A stretch of 64,000 nt of DNA from Polytrichum commune (lineage: Eukaryota; Streptophyta; Polytrichopsida; Polytrichales; Polytrichaceae), in assembly GCA_950295325.1 (NCBI GenBank), contig OX485804.1, forward strand, positions 55,168,429 to 55,232,428. Direction: 5' to 3'. Below the pieces are notes generated by a model. The model was given only the letters and a program-made list of their open reading frames with translations. It did not search any database and was not told the origin of the DNA. This document shows, in pieces, positions 1 to 13,053 of this stretch (position 1 is its first letter; every line of letters starts with the position of its first letter). The translations under genes and the position numbers were made by a program.

Positions 1-2160
1 ACTTAAAGTACCGGCATTTGGCATGAAAGTATCAGCATTTGGCACTATTCATTGACATGCATGTGGCACGCACTAATCAAAAGCATGCACTAATTTTCTT
101 GAAATCAATGGTAATTGAGCATAGAATTTACTGTAGTCATGAATTTAGTGTCACTCTGTAGCAACTTTAACCCTCGGTAACTTTTGGATTTGGCTAGATT
201 GTGCATGTGACTTGAATTAGTACCATCCTCACTAATTGGTAAATTTAGTGTAGCTACTTCCATCTTTTCAAATTTGGGCCCACCTACTAATCTCCTCCTC
301 CTGGTTACCAAGGATGGAGTTCTAAACCAACATTGGTTCTCTTCAGTCTTTAAGCGATCTTCATCCTTCAGTGATTGGCACTTGTAAGTTAAAGATTCTT
401 TAGAGGGTGCACGAAAATCTAGTGGCCCATCTCCACAACCCTCCATATTTTAGCGGACCACCAAAATGTGGTTAGATGATAGCCTGTACTTAACTACATG
501 TGAACACCTCCGACCCATTATTATCTAGAATTTAGTGGGTGAGAGGTCTACATGGAAACTCACTCTAAGTGGGTCGTGCAAGACCACCAAAGTTAAGTTA
601 ACATACAAGGCCTAAGTACTACCTAGTGCTTCCCTTGGGGGGGGGGGGGATTTGTGTTAGTGGAATGCATTTTAAAGGTGATTCTGGAAGGGACCTTTGA
701 TGAGACTATTGCCTAATTGAATGAACTCCATCTTGTAAACACCAATTGGAGCGAGACAATCAGAACCACTCATATTGGCTTGCTCGATTTTAGGCAATGC
801 AAGATAACCAACACTATATAGCACATGCTTTTGTTATTGATGTTCAGGTTTAAGGGAAGAATACGAAGCCCAACCCCAAGCATGAGCAAGAAATGTACGG
901 ATTGGGATTTTATGACAATTCTTCCTAAATGGGTGTTGGAGTATTGTTGGAGTACAATGTTGGGGAGCTTAGTTTTGGACCTTAGTGTTGGAGATGTTGA
1001 ATGTAAGGCAATTTTTTTATGTGTGTCATTTAATGTCACTTACAAAGAATGTACATATAGCGTCTTCCCGCATTAAGGGCATTCATCTGATTAATACGTA
1101 AAGTGTGTTATTTGTTGTTACACAAGTGGTGTACAATGAAATCTCTCACGACTTTAAACCATACATCAACAAAACCCATAACCATGTTACGTAACTGGCA
1201 TGAACGTTGTCCATTATCCTTAGGATTTTGGGTTCAAGTCCATTCTTTTTTAGACACATGCCAAAACACCAAAAGTGTAGGCAACATATTATACCACCTA
1301 GCCCAGAGATATGCATAGTAACCAAGATTGCTCCAAGTAAGAGCATAGCTAGTCTTTTGGTGTTTGTAGATGAAAAATTACAACCCCCCCCCCCCCTCCA
1401 CACACACACACACACACAATGTACTCAGGTGTGGATATTTGTTTGTCACACCTCCAACCTTTTTTCCGGGCGGGCAACCCAAGAAAATATGAAATCCTTG
1501 TGTCACCTTCATTTTTTTGTGGGCATGTTTACATGTAGGCCCTTTGTCCCATAGAAATAATCCCCTACTCGTGCTCATGCTCGTGTCCTTGCTTCACGAG
1601 TGTCATTTTGAACACTTCGTGTTAGATTGGCGTTCCCAGTTCCCACAATCATCCGTGAAGGTAGGAGCCAGGGAAGCTAGCTCTAGGCGACCTGCACAGG
1701 CACCTTGCCAGAACTTCTGTTCCAAAATCTAGGAGTGCAATAGATCTACGCCTTGCATTAGTGGTAGATCTACTCATCTCCTAGATCCTAGAAAGATAGT
1801 ATGAGCTCAGGGCCCTTGCCGCTTACGCATCAGTCGAAGTAGGATGGATGGTGGGGCTTTGTGAGTTGGTGGAGATCACTTACGTGGAGCGTCTCCTGCT
1901 GGATTCTTGGGTAGTGGTAGTGGTCCCAGATTTTGAAATCGAGCCTGCCAGGGCTCGGTGGAGAGATGGTGTATGGGCCGGACTCGTCAGGAGCAGCTAA
2001 CTAGGTACACAGAGGTCCATTGTATCGGTGATCGTGCTGGAACATAGTTGTTGTGGCTAGTGTGTTGACGGTTGGTTCGAGACAGAATTTCTGAAGCTGG
2101 ACGAGCGTAATTTGAAGGTGGTATGAGTTGGGTTGTAGCGATTTCTTTTTCCGGTCTAGA
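1..2160. other. Intergenic, no gene recognised
   Basis: No open frame here resembles a known protein. Visible low-complexity tracts are a run of 13 G at about 637-649, and a run of 13 C at about 1384-1396 followed by a short CA microsatellite to about 1418. A GGTTCAAGTCC segment near 1229 looks like a pol III B box but has no convincing tRNA fold or A box around it. Confidence 0.5.
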
Positions 2161-2164
2161 GTTC

Positions 2165-2822
2165 TATCTACCGCATGAACGACCGCTTTATGAGCTGCTG
2201 GAGTAGGGGTTGAGTTGAAACCCAACACCAGGAAGGTGGAGTTGATCTATATGTATCTCCTCACCTCACCTCTTCTATAGCTCTCCCCATACCATATCTC
2301 TATCTTGAGAGTGGGGATTAACTCTTATTTTCACACACCTCTATTTGCTTTCTTACATGGAGTTCTAGCACTGAACGTCAATTAAGCTCGTCCCACCCCT
2401 CCAACAGTTGGAGAGATTGGGCTGATACTCATCAGCACCAAGTAGAAGAAGGTGGAGTTGATCTGTATCATGCTTCTCACCTCTACTCTTCTGCAGCTCG
2501 CTCTCCCTATGCCTTATCTTGCGAGTGGGAGTTAACTCTTAGTTCCACACACCTCTATATAGTTCAATTCATGAACTTTTAGAGAACGTCAACTAAATGA
2601 ACCTCGTGTTGCATGAACCGCCCCTGCATGAGTTGGTGGAGAGGTTGAGTTGAATCTCAACTCTAAGAACTCAAGAAGAAAGTGGAGTTGATCTATGTCG
2701 TGCTCCTCGCCCTCTCCTCTTGTACAGCTTAGCCCATGCCTTATGTTGAAAGTGAGAGTTTCACATGCCTTTTCTTTAGTTCGAATCCCGACATGGAGTG
2801 CGACTAGTGAACGTTCCATAAT
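2165..2822. repeat. Degenerate three-unit tandem repeat, about 216-230 bp per unit
   Basis: The sequence GTTGATCT recurs at 2241, 2457 and 2687, in each case preceded by GTGGA. Each copy continues into a similar CT-rich stretch, a GAGTGGG/GAGAGTG segment, an ACACACCTCTAT-like segment in the first two, and a CATGGAGT or GAACGT segment. Unit boundaries are approximate: 2165-2395, 2396-2600 and 2601-2822. The copies are clearly diverged from each other. No coding capacity is apparent. Confidence 0.6.
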
Positions 2823-4034
2823 TTAGTTAGCCCCATTTACATGGAACCTTACATGCTCCACGGGAGGTCTTTGAGATTGAATTTTCTACTCGGTCGTGCA
2901 CGGTTGTAAAGAACTAGAAATTGAGCACTTGTTTACTAATTGATCCAAAAATTGACACATTATTCAAAGAGAAACTCATGGAGCAATTTTACTCATGCAT
3001 TTGGTATGTGTATGTGCAGAAAGTGAGCAGGCTCATGCCAATACCGTTGCTCATAATTTTACTGAGCCATCTGCTGATGAGGAATAAGCAGCTGGGTCTT
3101 GAACGGTATCTGGTACCTGTCACGAGCTACTAGAAACAGATTGTGATTTTTAGCACCAACTGAGCACCGTCAAGTTTACTATAATACGTGCCGATGTGCC
3201 TTGGTAATCACTGATTGATCGAGCACTACTTAACTTCTGTCTCAAGATTACAGCTCAGGCCCAGCATATCCCTCAACAACGTGATCCGGTATATCCTTGT
3301 CTTAATAATTGGCTAAGTAAATTCTCTCTCCACCTGTTCATGGTTTAGTTGCCCTGATATATAGGTTTCTGCCTTTCCTGGAGATGCAGATTATCACGTG
3401 TTTCTAGTTCCTGCTTGTAGAGTTTCACTTCATTTGTTGAATAAATGAGAGGTCAATATTGAAACGTTGGACTACCGATAGATCGGAGTCTTCTTAGTTT
3501 TGGAGATTTTATTACATGTGTTTGGGACATGACTGTTAGTACTCGTGAACTTCGTTACAGTGCATGTTCATGCATATTAATGGCGAGTGCAGCTCTCATG
3601 CAGATTGTCTCCTCAAGATTAGTACTTAATTGCTAGTTCTGTATAATCTTGGGAAGGCAGTCGTTGAAACTATTGGTCAGTCCAGTCCTAGAAGCGTATC
3701 ATCATGAGAAGCTTCTATCGGAAGTTTGGGCACTTTTACCACATATTTCCCTCGGTGGTAATTTGCCAAAAGGTCCAGCTTGAGCTTAGTGTGGGATGCA
3801 CGCCAATAGCACTGATAAAGGATGTTTCCGGTCTTTCAAACAATGAGATCAAGTAACGGCGAAGGATTTCTTTGCTTAAACACGAGGCCTTGTAGACGGA
3901 AACTTTTTCCACATTCGGATCCACCTAACCTCACCAAGCATTAATCTATTTCTGTGTCTTCGCAAGTCTTCAGTGTGAGGCGGTCATTGGTGAGCTTAAT
4001 AGACTGGGCCTAAAATGTTCATCTACTGGGACCT
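2823..4034. other. Upstream region of the LRR gene
   Basis: No gene or repeat was recognised. It precedes the LRR receptor-like gene and should hold its promoter and 5' UTR, but I could not place a TATA box or transcription start with confidence. Confidence 0.3.
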
Positions 4035-7000
4035 GTGCGGACAAAGCAGATGATGAGGACGCTCACGGCAGTACCGCTGGCTCTAGTTTTATTACTTGTC
4101 TTGGTGGGGCTTTCCAAGTTCGGAACTGCTGAGGAAATTGAGCTGAGACACCGAAGTTCACCACCTGCAGCTGGTTCCAAGGAACTCACAAAGGTCAGTT
4201 CATACTTCAATTTGCGAGCTCTCTCTTCAAGATCAGCGCGGATTCAGAGACTCATCAAGAATACTGATAATTGTTTTCGTATTATGAGTATAGTATTGAC
4301 TTCACAAGGGTCCCTGAAGATTCATCACCCCTGTCCAATATCTAAGGAAGAGCTAGATCACACCACTGGTGAAAGTGATACCACCATCCTAGAGATTGGG
4401 AAACAGGCGATGAACAGTTACTTCAAGCCCTTGTGTGTAAAGTTTATTTTTGTCACGGTCATGATTCGGGCCATCACATTATTCAGCTGTGTAGTTGTCC
4501 TTTTCCTAAGAGTGTCTCCACTCATGGAGCCACGACCGGGCCTCTACCATCAATGGGTTCCTAGACCTTTAAAGACAAACTTGGCATGATGGTATGTCCC
4601 ACTTATGAACCCATTCATGAACCCACTTACGAACTTATATATATATATATATATATATGCCATTTTCCACCAATTATATTATAGAGGCTCTCTCTTGGCT
4701 CATCAAGCATGTTGCATCGAAGTTTTTTTTGAGAGAAGGGTCTTTATGACATAATCAGTGGAAAATTTCAATTTTGGTGATTTATATATTTATATATGTA
4801 TGGACTTTGGAGATAGGACTTAGCATGTGGTTTTGCTATAAAAGGAAAGAAAACAAAAAAGATGGTCTAAATGGTTTTGGCCCGTTTGTAGCTCCATGAG
4901 TTTTCTCAACAATTAAAGTTTAGTTTCTTGATTTTGAATAAATGAATACCTCCACTTCCATGACACCCAGCCCTGCACATTTAAGATTACCCTAGGTGAC
5001 AAATATTTATAGCATCCACATGTATTAGTGTCTTGAGACTCACTTGTTTTGGAATTTTGTTAGATATTTTCAAGAAGCATTATTTTGGAGTTGCTTTTGT
5101 ATTATATGATTTTTGACTAGTCTCTAAACTTGTTTCATATATTTATGAATGAGTAGAAATATAATTTAAGGGTCTGGATGGCCATAGTGATCCCTAATTT
5201 AGGAAAAACATTCCCGGTTTGTCTTTTGAAAGGACATATAAAAGACTTTTCTAATTCAAAGACAAATGGTGTCAATCGATGGATTCCTCTCAGTGCCCTC
5301 TTTCCAGGGATGTTGCTCCTCTGTGAAATACCGAAATCATTCATCATAAGCATTAGAAAATTATTTAGAAGCAACAGTTCTAAAGGGGATTGAACTCAGT
5401 TGAATGCCACCCAGGATATTTAATTAATACCCTCTTGGGATACTCACATGTGTTGGCTACTGCTTCTTGCCCATGTAACCAGGTGATCGAAGAAAATCTC
5501 CAGGACCAAGTTGATAATGTTGTGGGAGCCACAATATTCTCCGGGTGCGGTAAGGACAACAGCTTGGAAGCATGTCATAAAGAAGATAATGACGACATTG
5601 AGGTGCCCTTGAAGGCGAGAAGAAATTTAGTCCAGAACAACCCTACTGACCAAAACGGGCTATTGTCTTTCAAGCAAGCTGTTACAAAGGATCCAAATGG
5701 AACACTCCGGGGCTGGAATGCAAGTGTGAATTCAGATTACTGCCTGTGGAAGGGAGTGATTTGCAACACTCGCACAAAACGAGTCATAGCAATCAATATC
5801 ACAGGTACTAGACATTTCTTATAACACAAATAAAAGAATCATCGAATCCACGGACACATAGTAGGATGGTGTTTTTGCAAATCAAGGCCTGGCCCAGTCT
5901 CAAAATGAATATTCGGAAGAACCAACGAGAACAGTTCACACTCTAATATGAAAGGAACTTACTTTTGAAAGGTCTAGGCTTAAGCAAGATTTTTTAAAAA
6001 CAAAACAAAAAGTAATTAATGGGGGCAATTGAGTGGACTCAGGAAGATACAGTCTCCTATTGGTAGGCAATCCATGTGAACCATAGGGAGTGACGCCACT
6101 TGTGTGTGAACTTGAACCAACATGTGAATAGTCGCCCATAACATGTAGGAGAATGACTTCCAAGTAGGCTAGTCATCACAACACTTAGATGCTTGAGAAA
6201 AGGAAGGTAGAAAGCAACATGGTCATCAAAAAGGTCTTCTTCTTTTGTACCAGTGCAATCACAAGTTTACACTAGATCCATGTGGTTGGGAATGCTCTAC
6301 TTTTGTCATGACGTTGATCTATTCTTTTTATTTTTTTCCTTTCACTTAACCAAATTGACATGGGAGAGGGGTATTACACTGATTATTCCAATTAGTGGGT
6401 GTTATTAATCAAAGTTACGCAGTGAATAATGTGTTACTCAAGAATTCAATATTTACTAATGAAAGATCAATAGGTAGTTCAGACATTCTATAAAACATAA
6501 ATGACTTTCCTTGGTGAAATATTACATTCACATTAAATGGTTATAGCACTTGCGTAACCCCCAATAGGAACACGCACTTCTTGGGATAATCTGTGTAGCG
6601 CAAATGTATTGAGCTTTGATAGGAGACCCTAGCACAGGGGGGACATGAATTAAGTTCATTCTTGTTTATGAAGCACGTGGGGAACGATGTGTTTTATTTT
6701 GTTTGATATTTTTAGAGACCCCGTTCACGTCGCTCACAACAGTACTGGCACCGACTGTTGCAGGTGGAGATGGCACAAAACTACGCGGAACCATCAGCCC
6801 AAATCTCGGATTGCTCACCGCCCTCCAGAATCTCACACTATCAAACAATAGTTTCACCGGCCGGATACCACTGGAGCTCGGGAAACTTACCTCACTACAA
6901 CTGCTTCAGCTGCACGACAATAACCTCACGGGTCCGATCCCGACGGCCCTTGCGAATTGCACCAGTCTTAGAATAATTGACGTGGGATCTAACAACCTCA

Positions 7001-9549
7001 CAGGAGGACTCCCAGTTGCGCTTACCAACTGCAGCAGCCTACAGGAAATACGTGTGACTTCCAACATTCTTCAAGGTCCCATCAACCCAAAATTCAGTAC
7101 AATGCCAAACCTGAAGGTTTTTGATATCCGGTATAATGCGTTCACTGGCAGCATCCCTCGCGAGTTTGGGAACTGCTCGACACTGACGAAGTTCTCGGTG
7201 ACATGGAACAATTTCACGGGAAATATACCAGCGGAATTTGGGAAACTCACCTCCCTACAAAGCCTAGAACTGCACGACAACTACCTCACGGGTTCGATCC
7301 CGACGGCTTTGGGGTCTTGCACAAATCTTCAGCATCTTGATATTGGTGCCAACAACCTCACAGGAGTGCTTCCAGTAGAACTCGTCAACTGTAGCCATCT
7401 GGAATTTATAGATGCGTCGTCAAACATGTTACACGGCACTATCGATCCTCGATTTGGGACGCTGAAGAACCTATCCCAGTTTTTGGTCATGTTTAATAAC
7501 CTCACTGGCAACATCCCTTCAAGCTTCGGGAACTGCTCAAAGCTGCAAAGCTTTTCAGTGAATAACAATCGTCTCACCGGGACGGTACCCGCTTCCTTCG
7601 CAAATTGCCCAGAGCTGCAAGGGTTTCTCATTGGATACAACCAAATATCCGGAATCCTTCCGCCGGAATTTGGGAGGTTGCAGAAGTTAACAGTCTTCTT
7701 TTTCCAGTATAATAACCTTTCGGGGCCTATTGACTGGCTCCAAAATTGTAGCACAATGTGGCTTGTTCATGGCGAGTACAACAACATTAGCGGACCGCTT
7801 CCTCCTCGGTTTGGTGCGAATTGCTCAACGATCGAACAATTTTACGTGAAGGGCAATAGTTTGTCCGGCCCGATTCCACCGTCCCTTGGAGATTGTCCGC
7901 TGATGACTAACATTGGATTCAGCAACAACCTCCTGAATGGCACCATACCCTCGTCACTTGGGAACCTCAAAAACATGATGTCATTCCAAGTGGACAACAA
8001 TTACCTCACAGGCACCATACCTGCGTCCCTCGGCAATTTCACGCAGGTTCAGTATATGTACTTCCACAACAATAACCTGGAGGGGACGATTCCAAAATCC
8101 CTTGCAAACTGCACGAATCTCATACAACTTCACGTGCACAATAACTCACTTCTTACTGGAACCATTCCGCCGGAGCTCGGCCGGTTGCAATTTCTGCAGA
8201 ACCTTGTGGGCTACAACACAAAGATGTATGGGGAAATTCCAGAGTCTCTTGGCAATTGCTCGTCGCTCGTGAATTTGATCTTCAACAACAACTCGCACAA
8301 CGGGAGCTTGCCCGCGAGTCTCGGCCGCTTGTACAACCTCCAGAAGCTGATTCTTTCACAGAACCAGCTGGAAGGATCGATCCCAACCACTCTCGGCCAA
8401 TGCTCGGCTCTCTTAACGATCGATTTGGCGACCAACAGACTGAGTGGCACGATCCCGCCAACTTTGTCGAACTGCACTGACCTGACGCAACTGTTGCTCG
8501 GGAGCAACAATTTGGTAGGCGAGTTCACCGTGGACCTCAGCAAAATGAAGAATTTGCAAAGCGTGTCGCTCACCAACAACTCCCTCACGGGTAACATCTC
8601 CAGCGTCTTCAGCCTCAGCTCCCAAAACGCCAACCCTAACATCTCCGTGATCGACATCAGCCGAAACAACTTCAGTGGCTCACTTCCCGTGAGCTTTAAT
8701 ACCTCGGTGCTTATGAACCTCGTGGTTCTATTGCTCGGGCATAACAGACTCAGCGGAGAGCTTCCGTCGTGGGTTCTTCAGGACCTACCCGCGATGCGAG
8801 TGCTCGACCTGTCGAACAACAACTTCACGGGCCCGCTTTCGGGCGACTTCGGGAACCTCACGGGGTTCATCAACGCGGACAACCAAACAAACTCCTCGAG
8901 CAGCCTGTCCGCCGAGACGCTCTACAACCAAAATATTGTCATCAATGTCAAGGACCAGCAGTTAACCTTCACGACTATTTTGGTGACCAGCACGTCCATG
9001 GACCTCTCAGTGAACCTCCTTAACGGAGACATCCCGACGAACATCGGGGATCTCGTCAGCATGCGCTACTTCAACTTATCGTCGAATTCGTTGAATGGCA
9101 GCATTCCCTCGAACATTGGCTCGATGTCCAGCCTACTATCTTTGGACTTATCGAGCAACCTCTTAGGCGGGGAGATTCCACAGTCGTTCAATAACCTGAC
9201 CCAGTTGTCTGTTCTCCGGCTCGCCAACAACAACCTCACGGGAAGGATTCCGAGTGGCACTCAAATACAGACGCAAAACACCAGCGCCTTTTTACCCGGA
9301 AACCCAGGACTTTGTGGTACACCGCTCAACAGGACATGTGTGAGTTCTGGAAATGTGACAACAATCCCGACTTCATCCAATGACTCCGAGTCATTCACAG
9401 ATATCTTCTCCATCCCAGGGTTTGTTCTAGGCACTGCCGTAGGCTTCATCTCCGTCTCCTCAGTCTTTCTTATTTGGCAACCTGCTCGCAACTTTCTCCA
9501 CATCAACCACCTAGAAACGCCCACTGGAGCATGGCAGCCACGCAAATAA
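4035..9549 (+). CDS. Leucine-rich-repeat receptor-like protein (no kinase), three exons
   Basis: Predicted 1088-residue cell-surface LRR protein of the plant RLP class. Exons by splice consensus and frame: 4035-4193 (phase 0), 5483-5804 (phase 1), 6764-9549. Exon 1 encodes a signal peptide (hydrophobic LALVLLLVLVGL core). Exon 2 encodes the N-terminal LRR cap, with the LLSFK..V..DP..L..W and C.W.GV.C pattern. Exon 3 encodes about 32 LRRs of the 24-residue L.G.IP..L...L..L.L..N plant type, interrupted after about repeat 29 by a non-LRR island (around YNQNIVINVKDQQLTFTT). A short C-terminal cap with NPGLCG..L follows, then one membrane helix (FVLGTAVGFISVSSVFLIW) and a short cytoplasmic tail ending WQPRK. 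Many N-x-S/T sites fit an extracellular protein. RLPs act in immune or developmental signalling with kinase co-receptors; the ligand is unknown. Intron 1 holds an AT microsatellite at about 4634-4658. An alternative in-frame acceptor at 6714-6715 would add 16 residues. Confidence 0.88.
6145..6370. repeat. Dispersed repeat copy in intron 2 of the LRR gene
   Basis: This intronic stretch shares blocks with 37965-38170 and especially 38515-38700: GACTTCCAAGTA, a CTTAGATGCTTG block, CTTCTTC..., GTGCAATCACAAGTTT, GATCCATGT/GAGCCATGT and CATGA followed by GATC. The order is conserved, so these are diverged copies of one repeat family rather than chance matches. No ends or target duplication could be defined. 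Confidence 0.45.
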
Positions 9550-11714
9550 TTAGAAGTTTGTGCAACTGAAATTATCGTAGAATGCCTACTTAACTTAATT
9601 ACATAGGCCAATTTTGTTGAGCTGACCAAATCATTCACTCGAGCTTTGTAACGTTAATTAAGACAACCCTCAGGCCCAGTGATTGCAAATAGGCCTACAT
9701 ACTTCTGACAGCGCCTCTAGTTTTCCAGCTCTTGGTAGGTAAGATTACTCTTCACTGCTTCTGGGCTTGCAAGAGTGTAAAGTTTGTATGTAAATTACAG
9801 TAGTTACATGGTCTCCAGTTGTAACATTATGATCAACATCCCAACGCATTTTAAATCGTGCTTCCAAGACTTTCCAATCTTCCAGAATTTGGAGAATCAT
9901 GTATAGGCATATAAGTATACAGCCAGTGTTTAGGTCCAATTCCACAAGCTGCAAAGCTACAGTTATTATGATTGGCCAGCCAATGCACATAACAACACAC
10001 TTCTTTATGTATGAAAATATGTTGTCAAAAGTGTGAAGGAACTTCTAGTCATATATATCTTTGGCTCTCGAATATGTCACAGTTGTATCGATTGTACTTG
10101 CTATTCTAGAATGTGAGCAATTGGTCTAAGGTCTATGGGCTTTATATGTGGACACTCTTCTTAATTAGACACCTACATTTTGAGTGGTACATGACAAGGG
10201 TTGTAGGTCATATGAAACATATACCAAAAATACTTGTGTCAGATAGTCTAGTGACCCCATAATCTAAAACTTTGAAAGACAATCTTTGGTATTTCCAAGG
10301 GCTATGTTCGGAGTAGTCAATTCCCAATTCAACCCAATAGTCAATTTGTCTATAAAGATGGAAATGCCCACAATTGGGCAACATATCTCAATGGCAATCC
10401 CTAACCTCCCCCACAAAATTATGGGGGAGGGATCTCTGCTGTGATTGGGGGCAAGGGCAGGGCCCGCGACCCACGACCCTCAAGCAATCTCCATAAATAC
10501 ATTTGAGGACCGCCTGAAATTTTTTACTTGTCCTACCCGACTTCGAAAAAAAGTTGCCCTTGCATTCTTGAAGGCCATCTTATCCACAAAACCCATAGTG
10601 AATGCTCGGTGCACCTCACCTTCAAGATCCAAAATCCAATTTATATGTTCACTTCCACTTAGTAAATGAGCAATTGATTGGGATTTCATTCCCGAGGTGA
10701 AACCGTCAATAAAGCATGTAAATAACTTGGAGGCTTATAATATTAAAAAATCCTTATTAGCATTAAACATTGAATTACTCTCAATCACTTTAAGCTACAT
10801 TTAATTAGTTTGATTGTGTATGAATATACTTGTGAATGGATGTTGGAAGAAGGTTGCAATATTTGTGCTCAATGAAAATTCTAAACAATATCTATTCTAA
10901 ACATTCAAACTAAATTTTTTTAAATGCTTAATTATGTTCAATCACACTTAATTAGTTTGAGTATTGTATGTGTATCTATTTGTGAAAGGAGTGGACTTTA
11001 ATTAAAATACTATAAAACAAATAAGCTAACATTCGCTCATTGTTTTTAGTACATTTTTAAAATGACAAAGTCCCTTTTAATGTAATGAAATTTTAGAGTC
11101 CATAAAGTCAAAAAGCTTATGGGACTAAAAATATACCAAACCGACTAATTCCCTAGAGTCTATAATCCCCCAAAGAATTTACAAGGAATGACAAATAATA
11201 TTGGCTTAACATGTAGCGAGGTGACACTATACCACGGTTTACAATTAGTATTAAGCAAGAGAATTAGATTGGTGACACTAAATTTATCATATTTAGTGTA
11301 CCACTTGTGGCTTCCACTTCCAAAAGTAGGTGTGCTCTTCGTATGACACCTGCACCCGTGCTTTCACGAACGGTGTATATGTTTGTTCTTGAAGCATGGT
11401 CGATGAAATCGCCATAGCTACGACTGCTGTTGCATTGCTCTGTTGCAATGCAACTAGACTTCGTTGCAGAGTGCTGATGCCTTTGTTAACTATGTTCATA
11501 ACTCTCCATCATCGAGGGTGAAATTCTGCACATGTCAATTGCTCTGAAAAGAATCATGCATAATCTGTTATTAGTATTCAAGACATTTGCTGCGAAGTGG
11601 TCAGAAGTCAGTGAAGCTTGGTCCGAGTGATATTGTTATTGTAATAGCTTGTCTAAGTCGACGTTCCTTTTGTAACTCTGCAAAAAGCCAAAAAGTAGAG
11701 TCCTCCCTCTGAGG
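9550..11714. other. Intergenic, AT-rich
   Basis: No supported gene. A short local duplication is visible: a TCAATCAC...TTAATTAGTTTGA block near 10777-10840 recurs near 10937-10993. The region separates the LRR gene from the ubiquitin-like/RING gene and presumably holds the terminator of one and the promoter of the other. Confidence 0.4.
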
Positions 11715-12757
11715 ATGCGTCGACCATCTCTGCAAGTCATCAACCTTCCACGGAGAAGATATCATAGCATTTTGGAGGTGAAGAACGAGGATTGCAGCAC
11801 AGTAAGCGACCTCAAGAAATCCATAGCCACCCAGCAAAACCTCTCCGTCACAGCCTTGCTCAATCGAGGCGTGATCCCTTTGAACGACTCTCGCCTACTG
11901 GAGAAACTCCTTCCTGACCTCCGCATCGGCCCTCCCCGCTTCGCAATCCACACCTGAGTTCGTCCCCGCACAGTACAGGGCGGGGTGAGCGTGATTGTCG
12001 TAATTATTACAACCGGGAAGAGATTCCAGGTGATGCTTCCCAGCCTCGACAGCACTCTACTGGAGCTCAAAGAAGTGATCCACACCTACGAGGGCATTTT
12101 TTTCGACCACTGGGAAGGGAGTGTACTAAAAGACGGCGGGAGGAATCTCCACGATGATTCCTCCACATTGCGGCAGTACGCACTAGAACCGGGATGCGAG
12201 GTGCACCTCTGCTCGCGGTTGTCGGGTGGAGGTCCGGGTACAGCTCCCGATTTACCAGGACCGGTAGGGTTTGTGGATATGGGGAACACCTCACTCTTGC
12301 GTAAAAGTCGCCTGGATCCGAAAGGTGCACCTCCCTGGAGAGTTTCCGAAGAAGGCTTGAGCCTGCAAGGGAAGTGCCGGGAATAAAAAAAAAGTGCGAA
12401 GCGTACCGTCAAATGGTGATTTGTAACCTCCGCTTCACATCGTTCAATTTGCAGGAGGAGGATGTCCATTGTCCGCTCTGTAAGATTGCCATCCAAGCCC
12501 TAACATGTGGGTTCAGGAAGTGTTTGCGGATGTTTGAGGGGCGGAAGACGGGATTCGGTAATGTTGATGTGGCCAGTGAGTGGATGGTGGCTGGGAGAAA
12601 CTACGAAAGGTTCGATGAACATGCAGAACGGGCCACTGCAGGATGGAGCAGTTTGATCATCACTGCCAAGAAACTACCAAGCAATCGAAACATGAAAGCT
12701 TTTCATGGCAATGGAGAGTGTCCGATTTGTTTTGAAGATTTCACAGCCTCTTCCTCG

Positions 12758-12762
12758 GAATG
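12758..12762. repeat. Target-site duplication GAATG (left)
   Basis: GAATG immediately precedes the 5' LTR and is repeated at 17997-18001 immediately after the 3' LTR. Five base pairs is the usual duplication length for Ty1/copia integrases. Only one copy would exist in the uninterrupted RING exon. Confidence 0.9.
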
Positions 12763-13043
12763 TATTGTTACGATTTAGCGTAGTTAGGGTTTGCATTGCC
12801 CAGAACGTAGAAGCTGGTAGAAGCAGGTAGAAGGAGGAATCTTCTAGGAGCTTCGTTGGTAGGTTACTAGTTAGTTGTTGAAGTAGTTACCATTTCTGTG
12901 TGCATAGGTATCAATCCTCTTCGTAGTTAGTGGTATTGTAACAATGACCATCTGAGACATGTAAGGTGTAAAGTGAAGTAAAGAAGAGTTGATACACTGC
13001 TTGTGTGAACTATGGTGATTTGTCTGGTTCCACTGTTACAATA
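12763..13043 (+). repeat. 5' LTR (281 bp)
   Basis: Begins TATTGTTACG and ends GTTACAATA, giving a short imperfect terminal inverted repeat (TATTGT/ACAATA). It matches 17716-17996 at every position I compared. It should contain the promoter of the element. Confidence 0.95.
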
Positions 13044-13053
13044 GGTTATGGGC
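13044..13053 (+). promoter_or_regulatory. Primer-binding site, half-tRNA-iMet type
   Basis: GGTTATGGGC abuts the 5' LTR with no gap. It is the reverse complement of GCCCATAACC, the anticodon-loop region of eukaryotic initiator tRNA-Met. It is not complementary to the tRNA 3' end that most plant copia elements use (TGGTATCAGAGC). Priming from an internally cleaved initiator tRNA is established for Drosophila copia and yeast Ty5; its use here is inferred from the match. Confidence 0.7.

Noticed and set aside
1195-1245. GGTTCAAGTCC preceded by GGCATGAACG, tRNA or SINE candidate
   Set aside because: No cloverleaf can be drawn, the acceptor stem does not pair and no repeat copy is visible in the window.
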